A stretch of DNA of 64,000 bases, taken from assembly GCA_963664585.2 (NCBI GenBank), contig CAXXEO010000012.1, positions 31,127 through 95,126 of the forward strand. Direction: 5' to 3'. Each line of letters opens with the position of its first letter. The stretch's first letter is position 1. A program made the translations under genes and the position numbers. The notes under the pieces were generated by a model. The model ran no database searches, had not been told where the DNA came from, and saw only the letters and a program-made list of their open reading frames with translations. This document shows positions 1-7,232 of the stretch, one piece after another. Source of the stretch: G963664585 sp963664585 (GTDB taxonomy: Bacteria > Bacillota > Clostridia > Oscillospirales > Ruminococcaceae).

Positions 1-476
1 GGTATATAAGAGAGCATGAAGGTTACACTGTCTCTGATAGCATGTGCAACCGCAGTGATGCAGTCTGTAATCGGCACAGATACAGCTGCAGCTACGCAAA
101 GGGTTGCGACCAAATTGAATACAGATGCTGTTGCGCTTTCCATCCCTCCAAATTTGAGGGCCTCCAGCATCGCACAGAGAAGAATGATTCCGATCACAGA
201 GAATAAGGTCCCCTTGATTTCCTCGATCATATGGAAGACATATTTGGCCATCACGGAAAGCAGCTTCGACGGGCTCATTGCCAAAAGCGTCCCCAGATCC
301 AGCTTGTCCAGTCCGTTGTCTTCAAGTAGTTCTTGGGCCTGATCCGGTGTTTTGTCTAAAAGCTCGTTAATCCCGAACTGTTCAAGTTCGGACGAAATGT
401 CCACGCTACCATCGGTCGCATGGACGGTTACTGTCAGTAAAAATATCACAATGACCGCTGCAATGGTTCTTTTCAT
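1..476 (-). CDS. spoIIIAE: Stage III sporulation protein AE, N-terminal part (runs off window)
   Basis: Partial gene: about 158 codons from an ATG at 476 to the left edge, with an AGGAGAGG ribosome site just upstream. The protein begins with a signal-peptide-like hydrophobic stretch (MKRTIAAVIVIFLLTVT), followed by a short acidic extracytoplasmic segment and then hydrophobic helices (LFSVIGIILLCAMLEALKF; LVATLCVAAAVSVPITDCI). This fits SpoIIIAE, a polytopic membrane protein of the SpoIIIA-SpoIIQ channel that links the mother cell and forespore during engulfment. It is the fifth gene of the AA-AE series here, 8 bp after spoIIIAD. In the family the operon is sigma-E dependent. The call is secure from gene order; the C-terminal part is not visible. 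Confidence 0.9.
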   Translation of the reverse strand, partial: MKRTIAAVIVIFLLTVTVHATDGSVDISSELEQFGINELLDKTPDQAQELLEDNGLDKLDLGTLLAMSPSKLLSVMAKYVFHMIEEIKGTLFSVIGIILLCAMLEALKFGGMESATASVFNLVATLCVAAAVSVPITDCITAVAHAIRDSVTFMLSYI

Positions 477-484
477 ATCCTCTC

Positions 485-874
485 CTACAATCCGAAAAAG
501 GAACTTGCGATCGTCAATATTTCCTTGAAAAGGGGGATGCTGATCAGAAGCACGGCAATCCTTCCGGCAAGCTCAACCTTTGAGGCAATCGCGCTTTCCC
601 CAGCGTCGCGGCAGCTGTCACATGCAAGTTGGGTGATAAAGCAGATTCCCAGTGCTTTAAGAAGTATCTGCGCATATTCTGTGGGCAGGCTGGCCGCTGA
701 CATAATGTTCTGGATTTCCTCTATGAGAGGTGCGATGCTGCCAATGATAGCGAACAGGATCACCACGCCCGCCATCAGAGAGATCAGCATGGCAAACTCC
801 GGCTTCATCTGACGGAGTACTATCGCCAGTATGGCCGCGATAATTCCAATTCCAATGATGCTAAAAAACTCCAT
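485..874 (-). CDS. spoIIIAD: Stage III sporulation protein AD
   Basis: 129 aa, the normal family length. Several hydrophobic helices are visible (about residues 5-20, 29-50 and 105-125). SpoIIIAD is a small integral membrane component of the SpoIIIA-SpoIIQ complex built across the septum in sporulating cells. It sits 4 bp after spoIIIAC and 8 bp before spoIIIAE, in the canonical order. Two Cys residues (positions about 77 and 85, in a CFITQLACDSC context) fit the family's helix-rich middle. Identification rests on hydrophobicity, length and position in the operon. Confidence 0.93.
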   Translation of the reverse strand: MEFFSIIGIGIIAAILAIVLRQMKPEFAMLISLMAGVVILFAIIGSIAPLIEEIQNIMSAASLPTEYAQILLKALGICFITQLACDSCRDAGESAIASKVELAGRIAVLLISIPLFKEILTIASSFFGL

Positions 875-878
875 GGCT

Positions 879-1073
879 TTAAAGTTTAAAAACGGTTTTC
901 ACCGTTTCGAATAGATTACTAATTTCATAGATCATCATCATCAGAACAACAATTAGCCCGGCGAGGGTGGTCATCATGGCCTGCTCTTCCCTGCCCGAAC
1001 GAATCAGCACCTGATTGAGAACGGATACAATGATCCCAATGGCGGCAATGCGAAATATCAGGTCGACGTCCAT
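879..1073 (-). CDS. spoIIIAC: Stage III sporulation protein AC
   Basis: 64 aa, the typical size of SpoIIIAC. There are two transmembrane helices (residues about 5-22 and 33-50) joined by a short polar loop containing SGREEQAMM, which is characteristic of the family. An AGGAGGAAG ribosome site precedes the ATG. It is a small membrane subunit of the SpoIIIA channel complex. It lies between spoIIIAB, 10 bp upstream, and spoIIIAD, 4 bp downstream. Confidence is high because the size, motif and order all agree. Confidence 0.95.
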   Translation of the reverse strand: MDVDLIFRIAAIGIIVSVLNQVLIRSGREEQAMMTTLAGLIVVLMMMIYEISNLFETVKTVFKL

Positions 1074-1083
1074 CTTCTTCCTC

Positions 1084-1599
1084 CTAAATCAGGACTACTG
1101 CAATGACAGCTCCGGCAAGCATGCCGAGGGTCTGATAAAGCTTTGTCCGGTTTTCTTTTTCCGTTCTTGCCAGTTTCAGATGATCTTCTAAAACTAGCTT
1201 GCAGTATTCTATACCGTTTAGCTGGCCGTGGAGCTCCGCCGCACCGATAATATCCGCAAGGTCGGCTAAAAGTGTCCTTTCGTCTTTTGTCAATAGCATT
1301 TGGGTACCGTTCGACGCCTGTCTCCATGCATTAGGGACAGGGGTTCCTTGTTCCACCGCCTCCAAAAATGCAGGCAAGATATCAATCTTCAAGTACTCTT
1401 CACGCATGTTCAGCTCATATCCTATGCGCTCAATGGTGGAAAGGGTGTATTCGAGCTGATGTTTAAACGCTCCCAGCAGAGAGACACACCGTTCAAGCTC
1501 ATATACCCGCCTGGAAACCCTTGCCGATAGGATATACCCGGTCAGCCATGCGCTTGCCATCAGCATCGCCGCCCCTGAAGCCCGAATCCAAAAGATCAA
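1084..1599 (-). CDS. spoIIIAB: Stage III sporulation protein AB
   Basis: 171 aa with an N-terminal membrane anchor (about residues 7-24), a helical cytoplasmic middle and a C-terminal hydrophobic tail (LGMLAGAVIAVVLI). This is the usual SpoIIIAB shape, distantly related to type II/IV secretion GspF-like proteins. It is a structural subunit of the SpoIIIA-SpoIIQ complex. Its start overlaps the 3' end of spoIIIAA by about 100 bp in another frame. The first 20 residues align with the family's anchor, so the overlap looks real rather than a start error. Confidence 0.93.
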   Translation of the reverse strand: MIFWIRASGAAMLMASAWLTGYILSARVSRRVYELERCVSLLGAFKHQLEYTLSTIERIGYELNMREEYLKIDILPAFLEAVEQGTPVPNAWRQASNGTQMLLTKDERTLLADLADIIGAAELHGQLNGIEYCKLVLEDHLKLARTEKENRTKLYQTLGMLAGAVIAVVLI

Positions 1600-2551
1600 T
1601 GATGTTCACCACACTTTTAATCTTACAGGGGGATTTTGCACCCTCTAAAAGAACTAGCTTTTTAAACGCGCCTGTATCAATCAATCCTTTTCCCTGCGGA
1701 CGGCGTAAAAGCTCATCCACTGATGAGGCATGTATGCTTGTGATAATGGCAACACCACCATTTACACCCGCAGATACGGCCGCGATCTCCTCGGGGGCCC
1801 CAATCTCATCGCAGATGATAAGATCGGGGGAAAGGCTTCGCATCGCTGACAGTATCCCTTCACCTTTGGGATACCCGTTTAAAAGATCTGTGGAAGGGCC
1901 AAGATCATTTTGTGGGATACCGTTATAGGCGCCGCCGATCTCCCCTCTTTCATCCACAACTGCCACACGATAGCCGATCCCCGTCCTCCCTGTGGAAAGT
2001 TGTCGCGCCAGTTCTCTTAAAATGGTAGTCTTTCCGCTTCCCGGCGGACCCGCAATCAGAATACCGCAGAGCTCTTTCACGAGGATTTCAGATAAGATTC
2101 GTTCCGCACACCCGTGGCTTTGTCTAGCCACGCGAATGTTAATGGAGGATATTTCCCTAACAGTAAAAAAACTATCTTCTTTGCGCACAGCCGTTCCGCA
2201 GACTCCGGCCCTGTGTCCGCCGGGTATGGAGATAAAACCTTCTCTAATTTCCTGCTCGTGAGTATGGATCGAATAATCGCAAAGTGATCGTATGCAGGCC
2301 AAAAGCTCGTTCTGTGTCACGATATAGCAGTCACTCCCCGCAAAATCTGCAAGAGATGAGTCTGAGCGAACATAGTATTGTTTTCCTGATATGTAAAGTG
2401 CCAGAGGTTGTCCCACACGAAGCCTGATCTCCGCAAGGCTTTCCTTGATATCGTTTCTTAGATAGAGCACCAGTTGCTTGATGCCAGGCGACAACTTCTG
2501 AGCAAGGTCGCTCAGCCTTTGTGTCTGGGTTTGAACTTCCATATTTTTCAC
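1499..2551 (-). CDS. spoIIIAA: Stage III sporulation protein AA, ATPase
   Basis: 350 aa, in the size range of SpoIIIAA, a secretion-type ATPase (PulE/VirB11-like) that powers the SpoIIIA channel. A Walker A motif (GPPGSGKTT, about residue 168) and a Walker B-like motif (DLIICDEIG, about residue 242) are clear. A CxxGxRAG-type element (GGHRAGVCGTAV) lies upstream of them. AAGGAGGTG precedes the ATG at 2551. This is the first gene of the operon; the region upstream to about 2662 should hold the promoter, but I could not place a convincing sigma-E site. The C-terminal end overlaps spoIIIAB by about 100 bp, somewhat longer than usual. Confidence 0.95.
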   Translation of the reverse strand: MKNMEVQTQTQRLSDLAQKLSPGIKQLVLYLRNDIKESLAEIRLRVGQPLALYISGKQYYVRSDSSLADFAGSDCYIVTQNELLACIRSLCDYSIHTHEQEIREGFISIPGGHRAGVCGTAVRKEDSFFTVREISSINIRVARQSHGCAERILSEILVKELCGILIAGPPGSGKTTILRELARQLSTGRTGIGYRVAVVDERGEIGGAYNGIPQNDLGPSTDLLNGYPKGEGILSAMRSLSPDLIICDEIGAPEEIAAVSAGVNGGVAIITSIHASSVDELLRRPQGKGLIDTGAFKKLVLLEGAKSPCKIKSVVNIIDLLDSGFRGGDADGKRMADRVYPIGKGFQAGI

Positions 2552-2662
2552 CTCCTTGCTCTATAGATATTGACGCCTGTCCTATTTTAGAACAAAGAAA
2601 AAACCACATACCGGTTGAGGGAAAGATAAAAATCAGCCTTCAGCTTACCGGCCCATAGCAGA

Positions 2663-2766
2663 TATAGCCAATTAACCTAAAAACTGGCTATAGTTAAAAC
2701 GTCATTTTTTCTCAGCCTGCGGCGGGGGAAGAAATCACAAGCTTGCTTTCAAGTTAATCAACTATA
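2663..2766 (-). repeat. Palindromic repeat family A, copy 1 (inverted, degenerate)
   Basis: One of seven copies of a ~106 bp imperfect palindrome in this window; this copy lies in the opposite orientation to the other six. The ends read TATAGCCAATTAACCT and AAGTTAATCAACTATA. The central GC-rich stem has decayed on one side (CTCAGCCTGCGG facing CGGGGGAAG), so the middle hairpin is weak here. It lies in the gap between spoIIIAA and the gatB region. A second TTTTTTCAGCCTGCGG fragment follows at about 2805-2820, possibly the remains of another copy. Confidence 0.85.
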
Positions 2767-2853
2767 TGATACTTACTTTAAACTAAACGATAATAAACTG
2801 TTGCTTTTTTTCAGCCTGCGGAAGGCAAAACATGTGTTATCTGAACATAACAG

Positions 2854-2885
2854 AAAAACCTCACACCACTGGTGTGAGGTTTTTT
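2854..2885 (-). terminator. Rho-independent terminator (bidirectional)
   Basis: AAAAACCTCACACCA-CT-TGGTGTGAGGTTTTTT: an 11-bp GC-rich stem with A and T tracts on opposite sides, so it can work in both directions. It directly follows the gatB remnant repeat (2892-2971) in the minus direction. This suggests it was the original terminator of the gatCAB operon before the metallopeptidase segment was inserted. Confidence 0.85.
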
Positions 2886-2891
2886 CGTTAT

Positions 2892-2971
2892 TTATACTCA
2901 ACCGAGAATTTTTAGCGCAATGGCGCGAAGAATTTCAGGGTTTCCCTTCCCTTTTGAGGCTTTCATGCACT
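2892..2971 (-). repeat. Distal copy of an 80-bp direct repeat: leftover gatB 3' end
   Basis: Matches 3883-3962 at 78 of 80 positions (differences at 2897 and 2967), offset by 991 bp. The sequence is the last ~25 codons and stop of gatB, but here it is detached from any gatB reading frame. Together with the intact copy it brackets the metallopeptidase gene, as expected if DNA was inserted at, or duplicated across, the gatB 3' end. The old operon terminator lies immediately beyond it. Confidence 0.95.
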
Positions 2972-3070
2972 TTACAGTCCAGAAATATATTTTGAGGCAT
3001 AGCAAAATACAGTGCATTCTGTATAGGCAGATCACATTTGCAACGAGCTAAGCGCAATGATTTAACAGCT

Positions 3071-3856
3071 TTATTGCCATGAATAATTTGTAATCAATTG
3101 CGTATAGCCTTTCCAGCCATTTTCGTAAATTTCCTTTAAAGTAGAGATATGCTTCATTAAATACAACATAGAGGCTACAGAAGCAAATTTGTCCCAATAT
3201 TTTCCGCCATTCGCATCATATGTGTATTTCTTTTGTAAAGTGGGATCTTTTTCGTTTATTGCGTCAATGAGACGGGTTTTCGCAGTATGAAAGTGATCCT
3301 TAAGAGTATTGTCCAGTTGATATTGTTCAATATTCTCTTTAAAGGATAATAAGTGTGCAAAGCCCTCGTGAAAGGCTATGAATTCTAGGTACTCGGTGTA
3401 GGAAAAATTCTCTCTAGGATATTTAGTATTTATTAACACGTGAATCAACTCGTGCGTGAGAAAATTATTGATTAGCTCAACAAGGCCGCGCCCATTCTTA
3501 ATATAATTAGCAAAATGAATCAAGTCAATTATAATATACGCCAAGCCTTCGTGTTCCAAAACTAATGCATCATATAGCCCTGGTAACCCAACTGTAAACA
3601 GTACGGTAGCATGTTCGATAATCACTGGTACACCATCAAAAACATGGCATACCAGGTCATTATTCCGAAATACAAAGCTTTTGCAGATTTCTATTATTTG
3701 CTTGTAGCAGTCCTCGACTTCGACACTACGGCTGGGAGATGGCTTTTCAAACAAATACTTATCTTTTTGGACTTCATGGTATACCCAGTGATCTGAGTAT
3801 TCAGAGTATGGTTTGTCAGCCAGATAAAGCTTAATAATGCAGTCATCGACTTTCAT
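3071..3856 (-). CDS. Putative zinc metallopeptidase (HELIH...EGFAH) in an inserted segment
   Basis: 261 aa from the ATG at 3856, chosen because AAGGAG lies 8 bases upstream; a TTG at 3892 overlapping the gatB stop would add 12 residues. A HELIH motif (residues 135-139) is followed by EGFAH with Glu at about 164. This is the HEXXH plus downstream Glu arrangement of gluzincin-type zinc peptidases. There is no signal peptide or membrane helix, so a cytoplasmic protein is expected. I do not recognise the exact family or a substrate. The gene is visibly more AT-rich than gatB. It sits between two 80-bp copies of the gatB 3' end, so it was probably acquired as an add-on and is transcribed by read-through from gatB. 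The function is inferred from motifs only. Confidence 0.7.
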   Translation of the reverse strand: MKVDDCIIKLYLADKPYSEYSDHWVYHEVQKDKYLFEKPSPSRSVEVEDCYKQIIEICKSFVFRNNDLVCHVFDGVPVIIEHATVLFTVGLPGLYDALVLEHEGLAYIIIDLIHFANYIKNGRGLVELINNFLTHELIHVLINTKYPRENFSYTEYLEFIAFHEGFAHLLSFKENIEQYQLDNTLKDHFHTAKTRLIDAINEKDPTLQKKYTYDANGGKYWDKFASVASMLYLMKHISTLKEIYENGWKGYTQLITNYSWQ

Positions 3857-3882
3857 TTCATTCTCCTTAGCTACAGAATTAG

Positions 3883-3962
3883 TTATATTCAACCGAGAAT
3901 TTTTAGCGCAATGGCGCGAAGAATTTCAGGGTTTCCCTTCCCTTTTGAGGCTTTCATACACT
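3883..3962 (-). repeat. Proximal copy of the 80-bp direct repeat (functional gatB 3' end)
   Basis: The repeat covers the last ~24 codons and TGA stop of gatB plus a few bases beyond, and is 97.5% identical to 2892-2971. Because the repeat ends just past the gatB stop, the inserted segment left the GatB protein intact, much as integrating elements regenerate a gene end at an attachment site. Confidence 0.95.
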
Positions 3963-5322
3963 GTCCGACGATAAAACCCAGGACATTTGTCTTTCCGGCA
4001 CGGTAGTCTGACGCTGCCTTCTCATTCTGTTCGAGGACAGAGCGAACGATCTCATCTAACGCGCTTTCGTCGCTAATCTGTGAAAGTCCCATGGACTCCA
4101 CCACTTGTCCGGCGGTTTTATCGGTAAACATAATCTCTTCAATGACTGTCTTTGCTGCAGTGTTTGATATCTGTCCACTCTCGATCAGACTGACCATTTC
4201 GGCCAGTTTATTGGCATCAAGCTTTGTTGTGGAAAGCTGGCAGCGATTTTCACCCAGCAGGCGTGAAACATCCCCTAGAATCCAATTAGCGACCGCCTTG
4301 GCAGAGGCCTTCTGTGCGACGCAGGCTTCAAACAGGTCTGCTTTATCAGGATTGTTTACAAGCAACTCAGCATCAGCGAAGGGCAGACCATAGTGGGAAA
4401 GATAGCGGGTTAGCCTATGGTTGGGCAGCTCAGGAAGAGATGCTTTGAGCGCCTCTATTCTTTCTGGTGTAATAAAAATGGTGCCAAGATCAGGCTCAGG
4501 GAAATAGCGATAGTCTTGGGCATCCTCTTTCGAGCGAAGAAGGAAGCTTTCTCCCTTCATGTCGTCCCAGCGGCGAGTTTCCTGGCTGATAGTACCTCCG
4601 GCGGAGAGAACGGCTATCTGACGCGCGGCCTCAAAATCGATTCCCCGCACTGCGCCGGAAAAGCTGTTGACGTTCTTCATCTCAACCCTAGTACCAAACT
4701 GGCTAGAGCCCTTTGGCATTACGGAGACATTGACGTCACAGCGTATCGAGCCCTCCTGCATGCGACAATCGGATATGTCAAGATAAGAAAGAATCGCTTT
4801 GATTCCATCAAGATATGCCTTCGCTTCGGCGGAGCTTCGCATATCGGGCTCGGAAACGATTTCAATCAGTGGGACGCCGCAGCGATTAAAATCCACCAGA
4901 GAGCCGGCAAATTTTTCATCATGGATCAGCTTTCCCGCATCCTCTTCAATATGAATTCTGGTAACACCGATACGCTTTGTCGCACCATTCTGGTCAAGTA
5001 TGACGTCCAGATGGCCATGTTGACAAAGTGGAATGTCAAACTGAGATATCTGATAGGACTTGGGAAGGTCCGGATAGAAATAATTCTTTCTGTCCTGCTT
5101 GGTAACCCCATTGATCTTGCAGGAAAGGGCATGCCCCATTAGAATGGCATCATCTACAACCTTTTCGTTGAGCGTGGGCAGTGTGCCGGGCATTCCCATG
5201 CAGATCGGGCAACAGTTGGTGTTCACCTCAGAGCCAAACTGGTTTTTGCAGGAACAATAGGCCTTGGTCAGAGTGTTCAGCTCCGCATGGACCTCAAGGC
5301 CGATGACAATCTCATATTCCAT
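3889..5322 (-). CDS. gatB: Asp-tRNA(Asn)/Glu-tRNA(Gln) amidotransferase subunit B
   Basis: 477 aa, the usual GatB length. It starts MEYEIVIGLEVHAELNT, followed by the metal-binding cysteine cluster CSCKN...CCPICMGMPGTLP (about residues 23-46) and family motifs such as KNYFYPDLPKSYQISQ and DYRYFPEPDL. The C-terminal GatB/YqeY helical domain ends LGFIVGQCMKASKGKGNPEIL. GatB phosphorylates mischarged Glu-tRNA(Gln) or Asp-tRNA(Asn) and amidates it with ammonia channelled from GatA. It is the third gene of gatC-gatA-gatB, 2 bp after gatA. Its 3' end is duplicated downstream (2892-2971). Confidence 0.98.
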   Translation of the reverse strand: MEYEIVIGLEVHAELNTLTKAYCSCKNQFGSEVNTNCCPICMGMPGTLPTLNEKVVDDAILMGHALSCKINGVTKQDRKNYFYPDLPKSYQISQFDIPLCQHGHLDVILDQNGATKRIGVTRIHIEEDAGKLIHDEKFAGSLVDFNRCGVPLIEIVSEPDMRSSAEAKAYLDGIKAILSYLDISDCRMQEGSIRCDVNVSVMPKGSSQFGTRVEMKNVNSFSGAVRGIDFEAARQIAVLSAGGTISQETRRWDDMKGESFLLRSKEDAQDYRYFPEPDLGTIFITPERIEALKASLPELPNHRLTRYLSHYGLPFADAELLVNNPDKADLFEACVAQKASAKAVANWILGDVSRLLGENRCQLSTTKLDANKLAEMVSLIESGQISNTAAKTVIEEIMFTDKTAGQVVESMGLSQISDESALDEIVRSVLEQNEKAASDYRAGKTNVLGFIVGQCMKASKGKGNPEILRAIALKILG

Positions 5323-5324
5323 GC

Positions 5325-6797
5325 CTATATCCCCTTTCCAATTACAGGCAGCCTGTTAAAGCCGCCAAAAATATGTTCAGCACAGTCTGCCGCATTCAGA
5401 AGCACATCCTCTGAAAAACGGGGTCCGATCAGCTGCATGCCGATAGGAAGACACTGGCTGTCATAACCACACGGTATGGATATGGCGGGAAGCCCGGCGA
5501 TATTGACAGTGACGGTGCAGATATCCGAGGCGTACATTTTCAGCGGGTCTGAGACGTTTTCGCCCATCTTAAAGGCCGTGGTGGGAGTGGTGGGAGTAAG
5601 AATCAGATCGCAGTCCAAAAAGGCAGTGGCAAACTCGGCAGCGATTTTCTGCTGCAAGAGCTTGCCGCGCTTATAATAGGCGTCATAGAAGCCGGAGCTT
5701 AAAACAAAGGTCCCCAGCATAATCCGGCGCTTGACCTCGTCGCCGAAACCTTCACTTCTGCTGCGCTCATAAAGCTCGAGGAGGGAGCTTGCACCTTCGG
5801 CCCTATAACCATATCGTACGCCGTCAAACCGCGCCAGATTAGACGAAGCCTCGGCGGAAGAGATAATGTAATAGGCAGAAAGGGCATAATCAGTGCTGGG
5901 CAGGCTCATATCGATTAAGGTTGCACCCTCTTTTTCCAAAGCAGAGGCCATCGTCAGCACGCTTTTGCGCACCTCATCAACGACACCCGGTCCGAAATAT
6001 TCGCGAGGGATGCCGATTCTTAATCCCTTAACTCCATTACCCAGAAGTGAAGAATGGTCTGGGTATTCGCGGACCGCGCTGGTGGCATCCATCGGATCAC
6101 GACCGCATATTGCCGAATAAAGCATTGCTACGTCCTTAACCGTACGTCCCATGGGGCCAATCTGGTCAAGAGATGAGGCAAAAGCTACAAGGCCATAACG
6201 GGAGACCGAACCATAGGTAGGTTTGAGGCCTACTATGCCGCAACAGCCCGCCGGCTGGCGTATCGATCCGCCGGTATCGGAGCCCAGCGCGAGAATCGTC
6301 TCACCAGAGGCCACTGCCGCTGCCGAACCACCCGATGAACCGCCCGGTACCCTACTCAGATCATGGGGATTATGCGTTTTTTTTACAGATGAATTCTCGC
6401 AGGAAGATCCCATCGCAAACTCATCCATATTAAGCTTTCCGGGTATGGTGACGCCGCAATCTTTCAGCTTTTTTACGACAGTGGCATCATAAGGAGGAAT
6501 AAAATTATATAAAATTTTTGAGGCACAAGTGGTCAACACGCCCTCTGTACACATATTGTCTTTGATGGCCACAGGAATTCCTGCCAGTGGATGAAGAGTT
6601 TCACCAGCGGCTATTTTCTGATCGGTTTCGGCGGCCTGTTTCATAGCGCTTTCTTTGGTCAGGGTGATGTAAGCACCAACCATTTCCTCTACTGCTTCAA
6701 TTCGCTCAAAGACCGAGACTGCGATTTCAGCTGCACTGCATTCTTTTTGACGTAACATCACGGCAAGATCAGTCGCCGTTCTCTCATATAACTGCAT
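5325..6797 (-). CDS. gatA: Asp-tRNA(Asn)/Glu-tRNA(Gln) amidotransferase subunit A
   Basis: 490 aa from the ATG at 6797, which has GGGGGAGAG upstream; a longer frame from 6911 would overlap gatC and adds non-homologous residues. This is an amidase-signature enzyme with the Ser-cisSer-Lys triad: Lys79 (VAIKDN), cis-Ser154 in PGGSSGGSAA and nucleophile Ser178 in GSDTGGSIRQPA. These are the same positions as in characterised GatA proteins. It releases ammonia from glutamine for GatB. It lies 13 bp after gatC and 2 bp before gatB, so the three subunits are co-expressed. Confidence 0.98.
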   Translation of the reverse strand: MQLYERTATDLAVMLRQKECSAAEIAVSVFERIEAVEEMVGAYITLTKESAMKQAAETDQKIAAGETLHPLAGIPVAIKDNMCTEGVLTTCASKILYNFIPPYDATVVKKLKDCGVTIPGKLNMDEFAMGSSCENSSVKKTHNPHDLSRVPGGSSGGSAAAVASGETILALGSDTGGSIRQPAGCCGIVGLKPTYGSVSRYGLVAFASSLDQIGPMGRTVKDVAMLYSAICGRDPMDATSAVREYPDHSSLLGNGVKGLRIGIPREYFGPGVVDEVRKSVLTMASALEKEGATLIDMSLPSTDYALSAYYIISSAEASSNLARFDGVRYGYRAEGASSLLELYERSRSEGFGDEVKRRIMLGTFVLSSGFYDAYYKRGKLLQQKIAAEFATAFLDCDLILTPTTPTTAFKMGENVSDPLKMYASDICTVTVNIAGLPAISIPCGYDSQCLPIGMQLIGPRFSEDVLLNAADCAEHIFGGFNRLPVIGKGI

Positions 6798-6810
6798 TTT
6801 ACTCTCCCCC

Positions 6811-7086
6811 TTAACCCTGTTCAACAGTCTTTGGCACCACAAGGCAGCCTGCCTGCACCTGGGGGGCATTTTGAAGCATGTCCTCACGCCTGAAAGAAGG
6901 CTTGGGGACATCCGGCCTGAGAAGCATCGGATTTTCGGGATTTAACCCTGTGTCATCTCCCTCCAATTCGGGAAGTCTGTCCACCATGGCGATGATGTCC
7001 GACATCTCGCCCTCAAATTTTTTCGCAGAAACTTCGTCCATGCTCAGCCGTGCGAGCTTCGCCAGACGCATGATGTCAATCTCCAT
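6811..7086 (-). CDS. gatC: Asp-tRNA(Asn)/Glu-tRNA(Gln) amidotransferase subunit C
   Basis: 91 aa, the typical size. GatC is the small helical belt that holds GatA and GatB together. The N-terminal LAKLARLSMDEVSAKKFEGEM and the DIIAMVDRLPELEGDDTGL segment are standard GatC features. The C-terminal part carries the LRPDVP element. A GGTATAAGGATGGAG context surrounds the ATG at 7086. It is the first gene of the gatCAB cluster, 146 bp after ligA. Confidence 0.96.
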   Translation of the reverse strand: MEIDIMRLAKLARLSMDEVSAKKFEGEMSDIIAMVDRLPELEGDDTGLNPENPMLLRPDVPKPSFRREDMLQNAPQVQAGCLVVPKTVEQG

Positions 7087-7232
7087 CCTTATACCTCGCT
7101 ATCGTATTGATATATTTGCATATATGATTTGAATTAAAGATAAATTTACCGGTCTTAGCAGACATACGCATTTATCCGGCTTAGATGACAATCTAATTAT
7201 TCTCAAAATACTTGCGCCGCCAATGCTGCATT

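Noticed and set aside
2552..2662. A sigma-E promoter for the spoIIIA operon
   Set aside because: Expected from biology, but no pair of -35/-10 elements with correct spacing could be read with confidence.
4417..5142. 241-aa plus-strand open frame inside gatB
   Set aside because: It is antisense to a fully conserved gene and has no family features; a shadow frame.
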